Below the pieces are notes generated by a model that was not told the origin of the DNA, ran no database searches, and worked only from the letters and a program-made list of their open reading frames with translations. Positions 33,663 to 46,395 of a stretch of DNA of 64,000 nt are shown here, in pieces. The position numbers were made by a program, and so were the translations under genes. Numbering within the stretch: the first letter of the stretch is position 1; each line of letters starts with the position of its first letter. The DNA is from Gari tellinella (Eukaryota; Mollusca; Bivalvia; Cardiida; Psammobiidae), in the NCBI GenBank assembly GCA_922989275.2, contig OV277867.1, positions 5,270,001 to 5,334,000 on the forward strand, given 5' to 3'.

Positions 33663-34009
33663 ATTGCGGACTACGGCCGCACACGTAGTGTCACTGAAAT
33701 GATTAAGCAACTGAAATTGCAGCCTCTATCAGAAAGTAGGAGAGATCAACGTCTTGCATTCTTCTTTAGAATCATTAATAACCTGGTGGCCGTCCCCGCG
33801 GACTCTATACATATAGAAATAAATAAAAGAAAGCAAAGGACATTACATAAACAAGCGGTGAAAATGTATCGTGCTGTACAGACACTTATAAAAATTATTT
33901 CATACCTAAAACTATCAGTGATTGGAACTCTTTACCAGAAAACATTATTGAAAGTGAAAACATTGAAATATTCAAATCGGCTCTCCAGATCTATTACCCA
34001 TGCGACTAA
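33663..34009 (+). pseudogene. 3'-terminal fragment of a LINE reverse transcriptase (jockey/CR1-like)
   Basis: Translation gives the typical C-terminal tail of non-LTR retrotransposon ORF2 proteins. A GRTRSVTEMIKQL block precedes a LAFFFRIINNLVAVPAD block. After a frame change near 33878 comes YFIPKTISDWNSLPENI, running to the stop TAA at 34007-34009. The W-N-x-L-P motif is diagnostic of this tail. Only about 115 codons remain of a protein normally around 900 residues, as expected from 5' truncation during target-primed reverse transcription. The frame change shows it is dead. The exact clade is uncertain. Confidence 0.85.
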
Positions 34010-34090
34010 TTAACATCTTTGCGCACACACAATTTCCTCGATAATCTTTGCTCATTAAGTGAGCTTCTTACGAGTGCCATACATATACAG

Positions 34091-34225
34091 ATTCAATACT
34101 CCCTCTCTACAACAGCACCCAATGGGAGAGCCATATTGTGTGCGCTTTTCGGAGGGAGTATTATAGGAAGGGAAATTGACTTACATTTGCGAACAGCTTG
34201 AATCCAGATCAGACGCCGCATAATG
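34091..34225 (+). mobile_element. Family L MITE, left half (copy L3)
   Basis: CTCCCTCTCTACAACAGCAC start, CGGAGGGAGTATTATAGG and GCGAACAGCTTGAATCCAG follow, ending in a half core GACGCCGCATAATGCGGC. The right half is absent. Confidence 0.65.
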
Positions 34226-34319
34226 CGGCTTTTTTGTCAATCGTCATTATATTTTTTTCTATCAAAAGGTTCAATATAACTGTCTTGTTTCTTTCGGGAA
34301 TGATGATAATAAAAAGTTC

Positions 34320-34390
34320 ACGTTTTACTGTCATGCGTTTGCGTTTCATTTGCGTTTTAAATGGAAAAAAATAACGATTTCTCGACTGTA
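34320..34390 (+). mobile_element. Right-end remnant of a family A-like MITE
   Basis: GCGTTTGCGTTTC...AAATAACGATTTCTCGACTGTA matches the right terminus of family A. The left half is not found. Confidence 0.55.
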
Positions 34391-34703
34391 TATGGTAAAG
34401 AATACCAGTTGCAGCACTATATATCTTCTCTACCAACAGATGGGCGTGACAGCTGTCGAAATGCAAGAAGGATGACAATGTGCCATGAGACTATCAGATC
34501 GCTAACGTAACGACGGAAGCATAGCAAACACCAGGCACAGTGCACACGTGGGTGAAGTTTGACGATTTATAGTTACAAAGATTGACTAAACTTTGGTAAA
34601 TACGCCATCGGGCGGAAATCGGTGGTATGACATTACCCGACCAGTCACTTAAAACACACCACGCAGACAACTTGCAAGATGAACATCGTTAATAAAATAC
34701 ATT

Positions 34704-35392
34704 ATTACACCTCGCTTTGAGTTACAATGTTAAATTCCCATAGACCTACAGTTAACATTTTGCATGTCTTTTACATCTATCCAAAATATACTGTCACTCT
34801 TTATTATATTCTTTTTGTGACGTCACTCTAAAGGACATTAGTTTTTTTCTCCGTCCGAAAACGTACTGTCAGCATTGACATGAATTTCGCTATTGGCGAT
34901 ATTAAAACGTTTTAAAAAGTGGTAACTTCTAATCAACTTTTGGCATTGTCTGTACAAATTGCTTCCTTTTGTCCATTCCTTAACGATTTGCCACCATTTC
35001 GGAAGAAGATATTTGCCACCTAGACAATGTAAAGACGCTGTTTCTTCAATTTACGTATCATAACGATCTTCTTTCTTTCTTGTAATATAATTATAAACAA
35101 TGTGACGTCGTAAGACGGCGACGTCATTTCCCGCGTTACGTACATGTCCGCGCTAAATTGGTATTCACAACACATTTTATAAAATACGAATAAAACGATT
35201 CCAAAGCCAGGGTTGATAAGCTCGGTGTAATAAAATAAATATAAGATGTCAGTTTGCGTGACATTCAAATTGTCAACCCTCGAAAACAAGAATGTCACCC
35301 TCGGCTACGCCTCGGGGTGACACTTTTCTGTTTCTCGGGTTGACAATTTGAATGTCAAGCAAACTGCCATCTAATATTTATATACTATTATC
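34704..35392 (+). repeat. Family E repeat with terminal hairpin (copy E3)
   Basis: Near-identical to 30248-30916, including the ATTACACCTCG start, TGACGTCA sites and the right hairpin (about 35254-35370). It sits in unrelated flank, which defines the element ends. Confidence 0.85.
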
Positions 35393-35432
35393 AATAGCCC
35401 ATTATGATTTTAATACTTAAAGTTTCTCTATC

Positions 35433-35530
35433 ATTATGATTATCATCATCATCATCACCCTTATCATCACCACCAACACCAACATTATTGGCATCAACAT
35501 TTACTTTATTAACAACTATCTTTTCATCAT
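35433..35530 (+). repeat. ATC/ACC-rich trinucleotide tract
   Basis: Imperfect ATC, CAC and CAA triplet run beginning ATTATCATCATCATCATC. Confidence 0.65.
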
Positions 35531-36706
35531 AATTTCATTCTTTAATACATTCATCCTACTGTGAGGTTGTTAATTGGGTGTGACAAAGAAAGAAATATTG
35601 CAGAATGTTCGGTAAGTAACACGAATCCCCATGGGGGAATTAACGCACACTTCCACCTCATGGTTTTGTTATTTGTAGTTCTATAAACAGCGAGAATGGC
35701 AAACTGATGAGCTTACACATTTTTCTCTTTGTTTGATTGACATTTCGCGTATGACCCATTACAAAGACCAGCTGGTGCCGCCTGATTGATTGCTTCCTAG
35801 GTCTCCTTCTTTGCCATTTCTGCCAGTCTTGAATTCGGTACTTGACTTTTATATAAACTTTGGTATACGTTTAATTGGAGAAACGTGCGATTTGATGTCA
35901 AACAGTTTGAATTTCGACTATATGCTTATAGTAACTCATCCGTGCCAAACATGCCAAGTTCTAACGAAGAGAAGGTTTAAGTTTTTATCAAATATAATTC
36001 AAACAATAAATGCGAGTTTTTATATACGAATTTTAAACCATGTGCTATAGACGTTCGTCTAGTTGTGTATGAAGAAATATGATGTTTTGCCTCTTTCTGC
36101 ACATGTATAAGCTACGCCAGATAACTGAAGTTTTACACAAAAACTGTCATAAACAAGTATACATTAATGTATATGACTTATTCTGACCACTGTGCAATAA
36201 TATGAGAACTAAATGTCGGAAAGCCAAGGAAGATAAAGTTTACCGATTATTTTGATAAATTAGATTTCAGTCAAATTGATTACATTTACCACTTTTATTT
36301 TTCAAATAGTCTCTTCACTGGCATGACTCCATCTGCTTAAAACCCTTAATTATAAATGTAAACTAAAACAAACGAGCAGTCGTTTTATGTTGAAAGTAAT
36401 GTATAGAACGCAGAAAAAGAAGAAAAGTAACAAATGATGCAATTATTATATACAATGTCAATTACACATTTAAAGTTTGGAGATTTAATCTGGTCATACT
36501 TACATTATCCAAAGAGAACACAAAATATGTCATATGTATCTTGAAATCCATTGAAACATATTTCCAATTTCTACTTTGTTATCAATACTTTTTTATGAGA
36601 TTTGTTTCTTGACTCCTTGAATGCTGTGTGTTTTTAAAAAAGAAATCTAATATATGAATGGAAATAATGTTTGATTGTAGAATGTTGTATTGACCGCTTC
36701 ACAAGT
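35531..36706. other. Unassigned AT-rich sequence
   Basis: No domain or element ends are recognised; an 86-codon frame at 35790-36050 is unsupported. Confidence 0.45.
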
Positions 36707-36798
36707 AAATAAATACGAAAGAAGACTCAAGCAGGAAACGCAACACAAACAATACACCCACCTCTCAAGCAGAACACACACACACAGTCATACCACAA

Positions 36799-37832
<1,034 letters not shown>

Positions 37833-38130
37833 ACGCAAGACAAACATAAAACAAAGTGAATATAGGAGCCCGCCTTGGTACGGTCAGTAGCAATCAATAA
37901 TTAACTATAAATTAATTAATTATTAACAACCACTGGGGGGTCAAACCTTGGTTTAGGGGCGCCCAACCTCACACTTATCTCCTATACTCACCTTTAAAGA
38001 CAAACAGTGTACATAAAATATAAACCCTGTTCCACAACCTCACAATCAAAAAGACCGCCAGCACAGTAAGTAAATACATGTAAAACATTTAGCAAAAATT
38101 CTATGACAAGATCATTAGTAACATGGGAAA

Positions 38131-39181
38131 ACCTGCCATATCCGACACCCTTCGGTACCAACTGATGATGTCGGAAATAGCAGTATGCCGGTTAAAACAG
38201 GTTTTAGATATACAGTCGAACTTTGATATTTCAAACTCGCTTAAGTTTAATTTACCCGTTATGTCAACTACGGATATGTTCCTCATAAGCAATCCAGGGC
38301 TGCCATAAGATGACATGAAAAATCCTAAGATTTCCAAATTTGAATTTTTCAAGTGCGATTTTAAGAATCGTACCTTTACCCCCATAGTCTTTTTCTTAAT
38401 TTGTTGACATGCGACTACTTAAAGCCAGCTTGAAGCTACCATGTACTGGGGAAAAATCCGGAGATTTAGGAAAAATCCGGAGAAATTGCAGCCCTGGCAA
38501 TCTCGAGATATAGAAATTGTCAAAACGAATACAGTTTAGCTCGACTTATACGTGAAAGTGATAGCGAAATTCGGCTTTATGCCATTGGATATTTGGGTCC
38601 GAAAATTATTGTCAGATAAAGCTGGTCTCTGTTCAGCCAAGTTATACTGTACTATCAAAAAAATATAATTTTTGTTATGCAAATATTGGTTACAGTTCAC
38701 AATGTACTTTTTGTAATATTTTACCAATAATTTTACAACTGTCTAGTAACACTGATCTCTTTACTTGTATATGAATTACTTGTATATAAATGTTCATAGA
38801 CAAAGGACTGAATTATGGACTTACCAATATAGTTGATGTTTAAGATGGTATTAAACTCTTAATCGCCAAATTTGTCGTTTTATGTTTACCCTTACACTGC
38901 CACATTGTCGCATATTTCAATATTCTAATATACTATCTTTTCAAAGTTAGATTTAAGGAAAAACGGCGGACGTAATTTCAAAACAAGTGTCAACCAGTTT
39001 GGATCCTAATCACATTACGCGTTACGCGACATACCCAACTTTCAGTCCATTTTGACTGGCTAAATCCCTTGCAAAAAGCCGATAAAATCGGTATGGATAA
39101 ATTTCTGGCCTGACTGCCCTATATAGAATATATAGGGGAATAATTTTCAAAGTCATATTTTAAGGTGTTGCATATATTTAA
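38131..39181. other. Unassigned, with Tigger-like and core relics
   Basis: TACAGTCGAACTTTGATATT at 38211 resembles the Tigger-like MITE end. A decayed GTTTGGATCCTAATCACATT core lies at 38996. No gene. Confidence 0.4.
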
Positions 39182-39350
39182 GAAATAATCTATGTTCTAC
39201 CGTTGTGAAACGGTATTTTACAACGGTTGGGAGTTGTGGTGCGCAGGAATTGACCACGAAGGCCTTCGGCCTTCGTGGTCAATACCTTCGCACCACAACG
39301 ACCGACCGTTGTAAAATACAGTTTCACAACGGTAGAACATAGATTATTTC
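39182..39350. repeat. 169-bp near-perfect palindrome
   Basis: Arms of roughly 75-80 bp starting GAAATAATCTATGTTCTACC and ending with the complement. The centre GACCACGAAGGCC/TTCGGCCTTCGTGGTC leaves almost no loop. One arm differs by a few bases. It is probably a foldback element; terminal duplication is not apparent. Confidence 0.85.
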
Positions 39351-40339
39351 GATTCTAACATGACCAGATGTAAGGAAATTCATTAGAAAGGAAATCAAAT
39401 GTTCCATACTTATTTCCTCAGCGGATGAAGTTTTTCGACCGAATAACTTTTTCCGCGGCATTACAAGAATCTAACACCCATAAGCAAATTTACAATTACC
39501 GATCCATAATCTGGCATAGAACAAACATTACATCAAACAAGACAGAAGAATGAGAAAATTACTGTAACGTTACTGGTTAAAAGTATATGGTCTTTACGGG
39601 CTATATGAATAACGAAAGAAATTTAAAAAACATAACGTATGAAACGCACGTGGCCACATCATGTCATATAACCGTGGGAGGAGCGGGGTAGGGAAGAGCG
39701 TGGTATACCGTCTCAGGTATACCACGATAGACCTGTTCTTTGTTTCTAGAGACGAATTCACGTGTCATGTTAGAATTGTCAATATTTTGGCAGATAAAAA
39801 TATACTTTATTATATTCTTTTTTACATGATGTAAATTTTAATTTTCTATTTTAACGACTTTTTGCTTCCATTTTGATTTGAAAATGGTTGGTGTCGGACA
39901 CATTAAACATATAGTAAAAAAAAAAAAAAGTGTGTAGTTTGCTGATTTTGAACGCAAACAAAGTATCCTTTTTAATATCTGTGACTTTTTTAGCAGTTAT
40001 GAGGTGAAAGAATGTTTTCAAAACATTTATAAAATCTCTTTTGCTTTGAATTTGAATAAAGTCTTTTTGCTTCCAATTTAATTTGAATATTGACAAATGT
40101 CGTGATGCTGAAATCGGACTTAGTCATTTTTCCCCAACCCATAATCGGATATTTCCGTAATTCACCGTAATCGTTCAAGGGCAGTGATCTCACTCATCTG
40201 ATTCCCGCTGTGTGTTGATTGGGGCTGATGTCCATGTGTGATAAATAAATGCCATATATATATAGGGGGTAAAAAACCCTAGAAACATATGTCTATTACA
40301 CATGCTTTCAGAGTACCGGATATTTTGATTTAATAAATT
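39351..40339. other. Unassigned AT-rich sequence
   Basis: A repeated string (AATTTTAATTTTC / TTTTTGCTTCCATTT) occurs around 39840-40080. No gene. Confidence 0.45.
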
Positions 40340-40625
40340 GGTAAACAGTTTGCAACTTGACGTATGGACAAACTACTTAGTCTGATCAATTGATCATAGT
40401 TCATACCACCGTTTGATCGATTCAATCGATAATGCTGATCGGGGTATAATAGTTGTAAAACGCGAATGTTTGGTGATAACTTATTGATCCCGCTGAGAAC
40501 AAGAAATACTTCGAAAGCAGTGTTCCGGAGGCAGCCGAGCGATAACGAAGCATTCGTGATTTCTTATCAAGGCTAAAGATGAGCAAGCGGTGCCCGATAG
40601 CATGCCTTACGAATCGATAATCGAA
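40340..40625 (+). repeat. Family I repeat (copy I1)
   Basis: Shares with 46062-46395 the ordered strings TAAACAGTTTGCAA, CGATAATGCTGATC, AACGCGAATGTTT, GGAGGCAGCCGA and AACGAAGCATTCGTGATT. Confidence 0.75.
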
Positions 40626-40645
40626 AATTGCAGCAAATATATTAC

Positions 40646-40838
40646 AAGAAATGAACTGAGGTTTTTTGGTGATTAAGCTAAATAAACGACAGAAAATTAC
40701 CAGCAAACTCCATGAATTGCTAACAACGACAGAAAATGATCGGCAAATTCCATGAATCGTATTGGCGATTCATGGAATTTGCCGATAATTTCTGTCGTTT
40801 ATTTCGCTTAAACGCCGAAAAAATCAGTTAATTTCTTA
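40646..40838 (+). mobile_element. Family J foldback (copy J2)
   Basis: Ends AAGAAATGAACTGA and ATCAGTTAATTTCTT. It contains the internal hairpin CAAATTCCATGAATCG / CGATTCATGGAATTTG and paired ACGACAGAAAAT motifs. Longer than J1. Confidence 0.72.
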
Positions 40839-41032
40839 ACTAACCACGTCAGCTAAACAACACACACTTTAGGGAAGCTGCTTCCAAAACGCCAGAAGAA
40901 GACGCCAGTCTTGTACAAACAGAATAAAAGAACAAAAAGGTTCCACGGAACATGTACATTTAATACAAGCTATAGTGAAGACACGTACGTTAACTTAAGT
41001 GATGTAGTTAGCAACAACAATCCTGTTTAAAA

Positions 41033-41605
41033 TACAGTGCTCCATCTCTAAAACAGCCATACGAAGCTCCTGTTCTTTGGTATCAAGACTTATACACATT
41101 TGAAAGATTATTAGGATTATTGAACAATGGTAACATCTTATGTTAACCAGCTAAGTTATAGTAGTGTCGTAAGGTTTGAGGTACCAGCACGGAGTGTTGC
41201 AGAGTGTGCCAGTTTGTGCACAATGACTGAGGACTGCAATAGCGTGATTGCAGTACGGAACATAACCAATGCATGATTTGGTCTTACGATATACAGTGCA
41301 TGTCTAGGACATGCTTCTCCCCTTCAAGGTGCACAATTCTACGGACAAGAGGAACCAGATGATACACCCAACAGGAGACGCAAATTATGGGCGTTGTTTG
41401 GAGGGAGTCGTTATCGGAAGGAACTTTGCAAACAGATTGATTCCAGATCAGACGCCGCGTAACACGGCGTCTGATCTTGTATCAAGCTGTTTGTCACTCA
41501 TCATTACGTTTTTTTTATGTCAAAATGTCCATTACGTAACTTTGAGAAAACAGCAGATGACAATTTTAAGCAGACGACAATTTTAAGCAGACGACATTGC
41601 ATCCA
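41033..41605 (+). mobile_element. Family L MITE with internal insertion (copy L4)
   Basis: TACAGTGCTCCATCTC start. After about 300 unmatched bases, L sequence resumes (GTTTGGAGGGAGTCGTTATC, 41396) with core TTGATTCCAGATCAGACG and a duplicated TTTTAAGCAGACGACA. The right terminus is lost. Confidence 0.65.
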
Positions 41606-41775
41606 GACAATGGTGTGTGTCAGTCATGAACCAAAACGTAATTCGACAAGCTATATAGTGAACAATGATTCTTAACAACAAAGACTAAATCCTTTATCCT
41701 TTATCTGCGTTATTTATCCACAAGTCAATACAATTGGACTTTTTAAAAAAAAAAAATAAAGAAAAAAGGGAAAAA

Positions 41776-41850
41776 AAGTTTTGATTCGAATGAGACTCGA
41801 ACCTATGACCCTTTGATTGTTAGTCAACCACACTACCGACTGAGCTATCA
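41776..41850 (-). pseudogene. tRNA-like sequence (Val-AAC-like), probably pseudogene or SINE head
   Basis: On the minus strand it has a TAGCTCAGTCGGTAG D-arm, a TTGA-CTAACAA-TCAA anticodon arm that would present AAC, and a B-box GGTTCGAGTC, followed by several T-runs. Acceptor and T-stems contain mismatches, so function is unlikely. Confidence 0.55.
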
Positions 41851-41860
41851 GCACTTAAAT

Positions 41861-42960
41861 AGATTAGTGGTACATGTATGAGGTGGGTGCTGGGATCCTA
41901 ACACCTTTTATTCATATGCTAATCTAGGACCAGTGGCGATACGGAGTACAAAACGACTGATGTACGTTTTATAATTTTCATTAAAATTAATTCAGATAGC
42001 ACAGCTAGTATAAGATTGAATGAAGAATTAATTATTATGATATATTTCCACGTAACCATGTGAATTTAAAAGCTTTTTGTATTACTTTCAGAATTTATTT
42101 TAACTTGCTGAATGTTAGAAATGTTTTATTTAAGATGTCATAAATTTCCCTTCTGCCAATTTCATTGAAAAGTGCAATACTTGCGTTCTTTGAATAGATT
42201 CCCGTAAGGGTAATCACTGACGCCTTTGGTGTCATTTGTATTTGTATGTACCGGTCTTGCACCGACGGGGTGAATTGGACTGTGCGTTTGCTGCTCTTTT
42301 ACAAGAGCAGCAATCGAGTGCCTGACTATGTCTGTAAGTCACTCGGCTTCTTTGAGTGCTTGGTTATACCTGTAAGTCACTCAATTTTTTTTCCTTTGCA
42401 CCATTCCTTTAAGGGGATAGTGCATCAATGGATAGAAGTCTGACATATGGTCGTCGGATTCTTCCAGTTCCAACTCATTCCCAAAATGGTCTGCTTTATT
42501 TCTGCGTTCGATTCTCAAAGCTTGCTTAAATCAAACATACATACTTCTTTTAAAGCTTTAGTTTTGAAATACATGTATGTTTGTTCTGAGTTATAATAAA
42601 ACGTCTCTAATACGACCACTTAATTATGTTAATTATTAGAGTTTTACAATAGTTTGATTGCTTAAAGCAAGGTGACAGTAAAACTTTCTTTTTCGCTGTA
42701 AACTTTCTTAAGCTGTCACTTGTCTTTTAAACACTCAATTAGCCTTCTTTTGGTGGTCGTAACAGAGAACTTTTACTATTTATAGCAATAGAGTTGTGTT
42801 CGACTGATTGAGAGATTCCACTGATTACAGTGGAACCTTCGAATCCCGAACACCTATATTATACTTAAAATAAATATTAAGTGGCGAGATGCTTTCCGTT
42901 GGCGCAGAAATTGAGTGTAAACTGTCACGAATTCGCCTATAACATCCAGATGCCCGTTGC
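41861..42960. other. Unassigned, with B-type core relic
   Basis: A weak CTTAAAGCAAGGTGACAG...AAGCTGTCACTTG hairpin relic lies near 42660-42722. No gene supported. Confidence 0.4.
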
Positions 42961-42966
42961 GTGTTA

Positions 42967-43001
42967 TTATCCCCTCCCCCCCCCCCTCCCCCACCACCAC
43001 C
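42967..43001. repeat. C-rich homopolymer tract
   Basis: Runs of C broken by single T bases, then ACC repeats. A matching G-rich run follows at 43077-43091. Confidence 0.85.
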
Positions 43002-43238
43002 TTTCACGAAAACGTAAAACAAACACATAGTACTAACTCGCATTGCGTCTAAAAGATGTTCGAAGAAAACAAAATGTTGGGGGAGGGGGGGATTTAATTT
43101 TAATCAGAAAAATGTCGTTTTACGGTTTATACTTTTTATATTTATATTTAGATTGGAACATTCTAAAACTTTAAAATGGATGAGTTTTCTCTACATCCAG
43201 TTAGAGATACGATACATTTGTAGCTGTAATTTTTGTGC

Positions 43239-43284
43239 GTAATGTCACGGAGTAATTAGAGCTCGCTCTAATTACTCCGTGGTA
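43239..43284. repeat. Short perfect palindrome
   Basis: CACGGAGTAATTAGAGC and its complement meet at GAGCTCGCTC. Confidence 0.7.
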
Positions 43285-43287
43285 ATA

Positions 43288-43560
43288 TACAGTAGAGGAT
43301 ACATTATTCTTTTCCGTTTAAACGCAATGCACTAAACTAGGGAAATTTACTTTTAGAAAGGTTAACTATGGTTTTAATCTGAGTAGCAAACAGGGGTGTC
43401 TGGTTTAAATTTTCATTTTCGTTTTGCTTGATATTGAAATTCCTATAATGCGGCGTCTGATCAGAGTCTACACTGTTTGTCTATTTCCCTTTTGTAGGGT
43501 GCATTAAATACAAGAATGAGGAGAAGGCGTTATTCTTTCCAAATAAACGTGTTAAAGCTA
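43288..43560 (+). mobile_element. Scrambled family A remnants
   Basis: A left end TACAGTAGAGGATACATTA with TTCTTTTCCGTTTAAACGC is followed by a half core GCGGCGTCTGATCAGAGTC (43450) and another internal end GGCGTTATTCTTTCC (43526). Confidence 0.5.
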
Positions 43561-43692
43561 TTATTTCCAACGGAAACAATTCATATCTTGCAGTCAACAA
43601 TGAGTGGTCGTTAAGTACTTTGTTGTTGATTAAAACAAAATTAAGGCTAAAAGATCATTCAAATGTCTTTATTACATAAGATAGAAACACAT

Positions 43693-43951
43693 AGTATCCC
43701 TTTCCCACATAGAAGCGACTTAAAGCGTATTTAATTTATTCCTCCGCTGATCAAAATAGTTCCTATTTAAACAGTTTTAAACATGCGCCATAAGATATAA
43801 TGTCTACACATTAGCAGATGGTAGCTTAAACCAGGCTGCAAGTAAAGCAGAAATCGCCTTAAGGCGCCTTCTGCATTACTTTCAACCTGCTTTAAGTGGT
43901 CCCTTATTTTCAATACCGGTACTAGAAATAGGCAATTGGGTAAAGGGGTAT
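43693..43951 (+). mobile_element. Family B MITE, old copy (B8)
   Basis: CCCTTTCCCACATAGAAGCG start, TAAAGGGG end, imperfect hairpin around CGCCTTAAGGCGCC. TTAA flanks have mutated. Confidence 0.7.
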
Positions 43952-44277
43952 AGATGCTTAAAGTTGAACCTATACATACCTAGACATTTTTATGAACACT
44001 TTGTTGTATTTGCATATTAAAGGGATACATTGCCAGTAAGTAGTTCTGTAATAGCGGAAACACTTAATATGCCAGAGTATTTGGCACAACTGTATGCATG
44101 TATCATAGCCAATGCTGCAGACACAGGTGAAACACACAACATCTATAGTGAAATTGGCAGATGCAAAAAGACATTTGCCCTCATCTCTTTTAGACTTTTT
44201 CTTCCACTTGAATTACAAAACAAACAATGTATATCCAGATCAAACTGCAAGTAACTGATGTGATCAGAATTTAGCCC

Positions 44278-44513
44278 CTGTAACGCAGTAGAATGACCCG
44301 CCACTGCTAAAATGACCCATGGGTCATGTCACTACGTAGACCAGTGACCCGGGTCATTTTACTACGTAGAAAAATGATCCCAGAGCGTAGGAAAAGGACC
44401 CCATCGACTTGTAGTAGAATTACCCTCTCACGGTCTGGGATCATTTCTCTACATAGGATAAAGTCCCGGGTCCTTTTGTCCGGATGGGTCATTCTACTGC
44501 GTTACACCGGCAC
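44278..44513 (+). mobile_element. Family D inverted-repeat element (copy D2)
   Basis: Left end is damaged (CCTGTAACGCAGTAGAATG); right end ATTCTACTGCGTTACACCGG is intact. The interior matches D1. Confidence 0.75.
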
Positions 44514-45483
44514 TCAGCAATCAGAAAACAATAATAAAATATTAACCCATTGTCACTAACTAACGGCGCACTTATGTTTGAATTTGAATTTCTAAATGTA
44601 CACTTGTCGTATGCTAGCATAGGTCATCTGAACAAGGCATACACTGTTTGCCATTTTGCAAAATATTGTTAACATCAACCCTAAAAAGTAAAGAATGAAC
44701 TAGACGTAATTAGAAATTAACATGTCAGTTAACAATTTTATGGTTGAATGAGTTAACGAAACAAAGTGTCAAAACTTAACCCTTATCCTGCTGATTTGTC
44801 GTCTGCTTCAAATATAATGTCTGCGAAATATAATAACTAATTTTGAGTGACAAACAGCTTAGATCCAGAACAGATGCTATGTAACGCGGCATCTGATCTG
44901 AATCTAGATTGTCAGATGGTCAGATTATACTATGACTACAGGTGTTAATCCTCACTTAATTATGACATTTGACACTTAACTCATTCGACCATGAAACTGA
45001 TAATGGACAGTTCAAGTTTCTAATTAAGTCTAGTCCATTTTTGACCTTTAAGGGTTGATGTTAACAGTATATTGCAAAATGACAAACTGTGTAGAACCTG
45101 ACTGCTATTCTAAAACAGTCTAAATTCAGGTCAGGTGCATTTTGTTTTAAATTCTAAATAGCAAACTGATTTTTTAAATGATAAAAAATAAATGTAGTTG
45201 TGCCAAACAGTTTGGATCTTGATCCAACACTGGTAGACTACTATCAGAATGTTCAAAGTTGTTTTTAATTTAAATCAATGTTTCATTCATTTTTAAGAAC
45301 ATTTGGATGGTCCATAAACTAATACCAATTAATTAATAAGTTCCATTTGTATGTTCTTTTATCAAACTTTTATTTTAAAGTTTCAATCAATTATCAAATT
45401 AAAATATCAAAATGTTGCTTCAGAAGTTCTTATAACTTGATAAAACATCTTATAATACAACATATTTCATATTTTATTTATGA
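44514..45483. other. Unassigned, scattered core relics
   Basis: GACAAACAGCTTAGATCCAG (44849) and CCAAACAGTTTGGATC (45203) are core relics. Paired strings TTAACTCATTCGACCATG and CATGGTTGAATGAGTTAA-like suggest an old foldback at about 44690-45080. Confidence 0.4.
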
Positions 45484-45600
45484 ACCTATGGCATTTCTGG
45501 CATTTTTACCTATGGCATATTTTCCATTTTCTAATGGCATTTTTACCTCTGGCATTTTTTCCTATGGCATTTTTTCCTATGGCAATTTTTCCTCTGGTTT
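45484..45600 (+). repeat. Minisatellite, 15-bp period
   Basis: Imperfect repeats of CCTATGGCATTTTTT. The period is a multiple of three, so the repetitive hydrophobic translation is incidental. Confidence 0.8.
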
Positions 45601-46061
45601 TTTTCCACATACCGTTTCGCCGGGGCCTTTTTACTATCCTGGAGCAGAAATTTGAACTTTGACACGAGTTACCCAGATTAATCCGTGTCAAATAGTTTGG
45701 ATCATGATCCGACATAGATAGTCTAAAATGAATACGACATTGTTTCCTATAGAATTGCATTCAGTTTCAAAGTTTTTCACACAAAACACTCAAATCAAGA
45801 TTGTTTTCAGAGTAATTTCCGACACATAATTGTTGGGGGTCTGATCTTGATCCAAACTGTTTGCAATAGAACAGAAAATATCATTTTTCTGTGTTTTTCA
45901 TACAAATATATCTTATTCGAAACATATTTACGCATTTCCATCATATTAATCTTATATGTGTAAATCACTCCTTAAAAAGAAATTCGAAAAAAGTATGTTT
46001 TAATTTAATTTTAATTTTGTTTTTTTACCATTTTAGCTATCAATTAGTTTTGATCCGATAG
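45601..46061. other. Unassigned, core relics
   Basis: Half cores GTTTGGATCATGATCCGAC (45690) and GATCTTGATCCAAACTGTTT (45842). No gene. Confidence 0.4.
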
Positions 46062-46395
46062 GTTAACAGTTTGCAAATCGACGTATAGACAAATTACTTA
46101 GTCTGATCATAATTCATACTATCGTTTGTTAAGTGTGGATGTACGAGTAATATACTAGTGAAAGATTCGATCGATAATGCTGGTCAGGGTATAATTGATG
46201 TAGAACGCGAATGTTTAGTAACAATTTAATCAGCAGATAAACACAAATGCCTTTTCAGAGGTCCCGCTGAGAATATGAACGAGTCCGGAACCAGTGTTTT
46301 CGGAGGCAGCCGAATGATAACGAAGCATTCGTGATTTCTTATCAAGGCTAAGATGATCAAGCGATTCTCGATAGTCTCCTAACAAATCGATAATT
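46062..46395 (+). repeat. Family I repeat (copy I2)
   Basis: Second copy of the repeat at 40340-40625, with about 50 extra bases around 46215-46260. Confidence 0.72.

Noticed and set aside
35700..35720. CTGATGAG as a hammerhead ribozyme core
   Set aside because: No matching GAAA strand and helices were found at suitable distance, and Naiads are reported to lack the usual hammerhead.
41776..41850. Functional tRNA-Val gene
   Set aside because: Acceptor and T-stem mismatches; annotated as tRNA-like instead.
45347..45655. Hydrophobic repeat protein
   Set aside because: The frame follows a 15-bp minisatellite whose period is a multiple of three.
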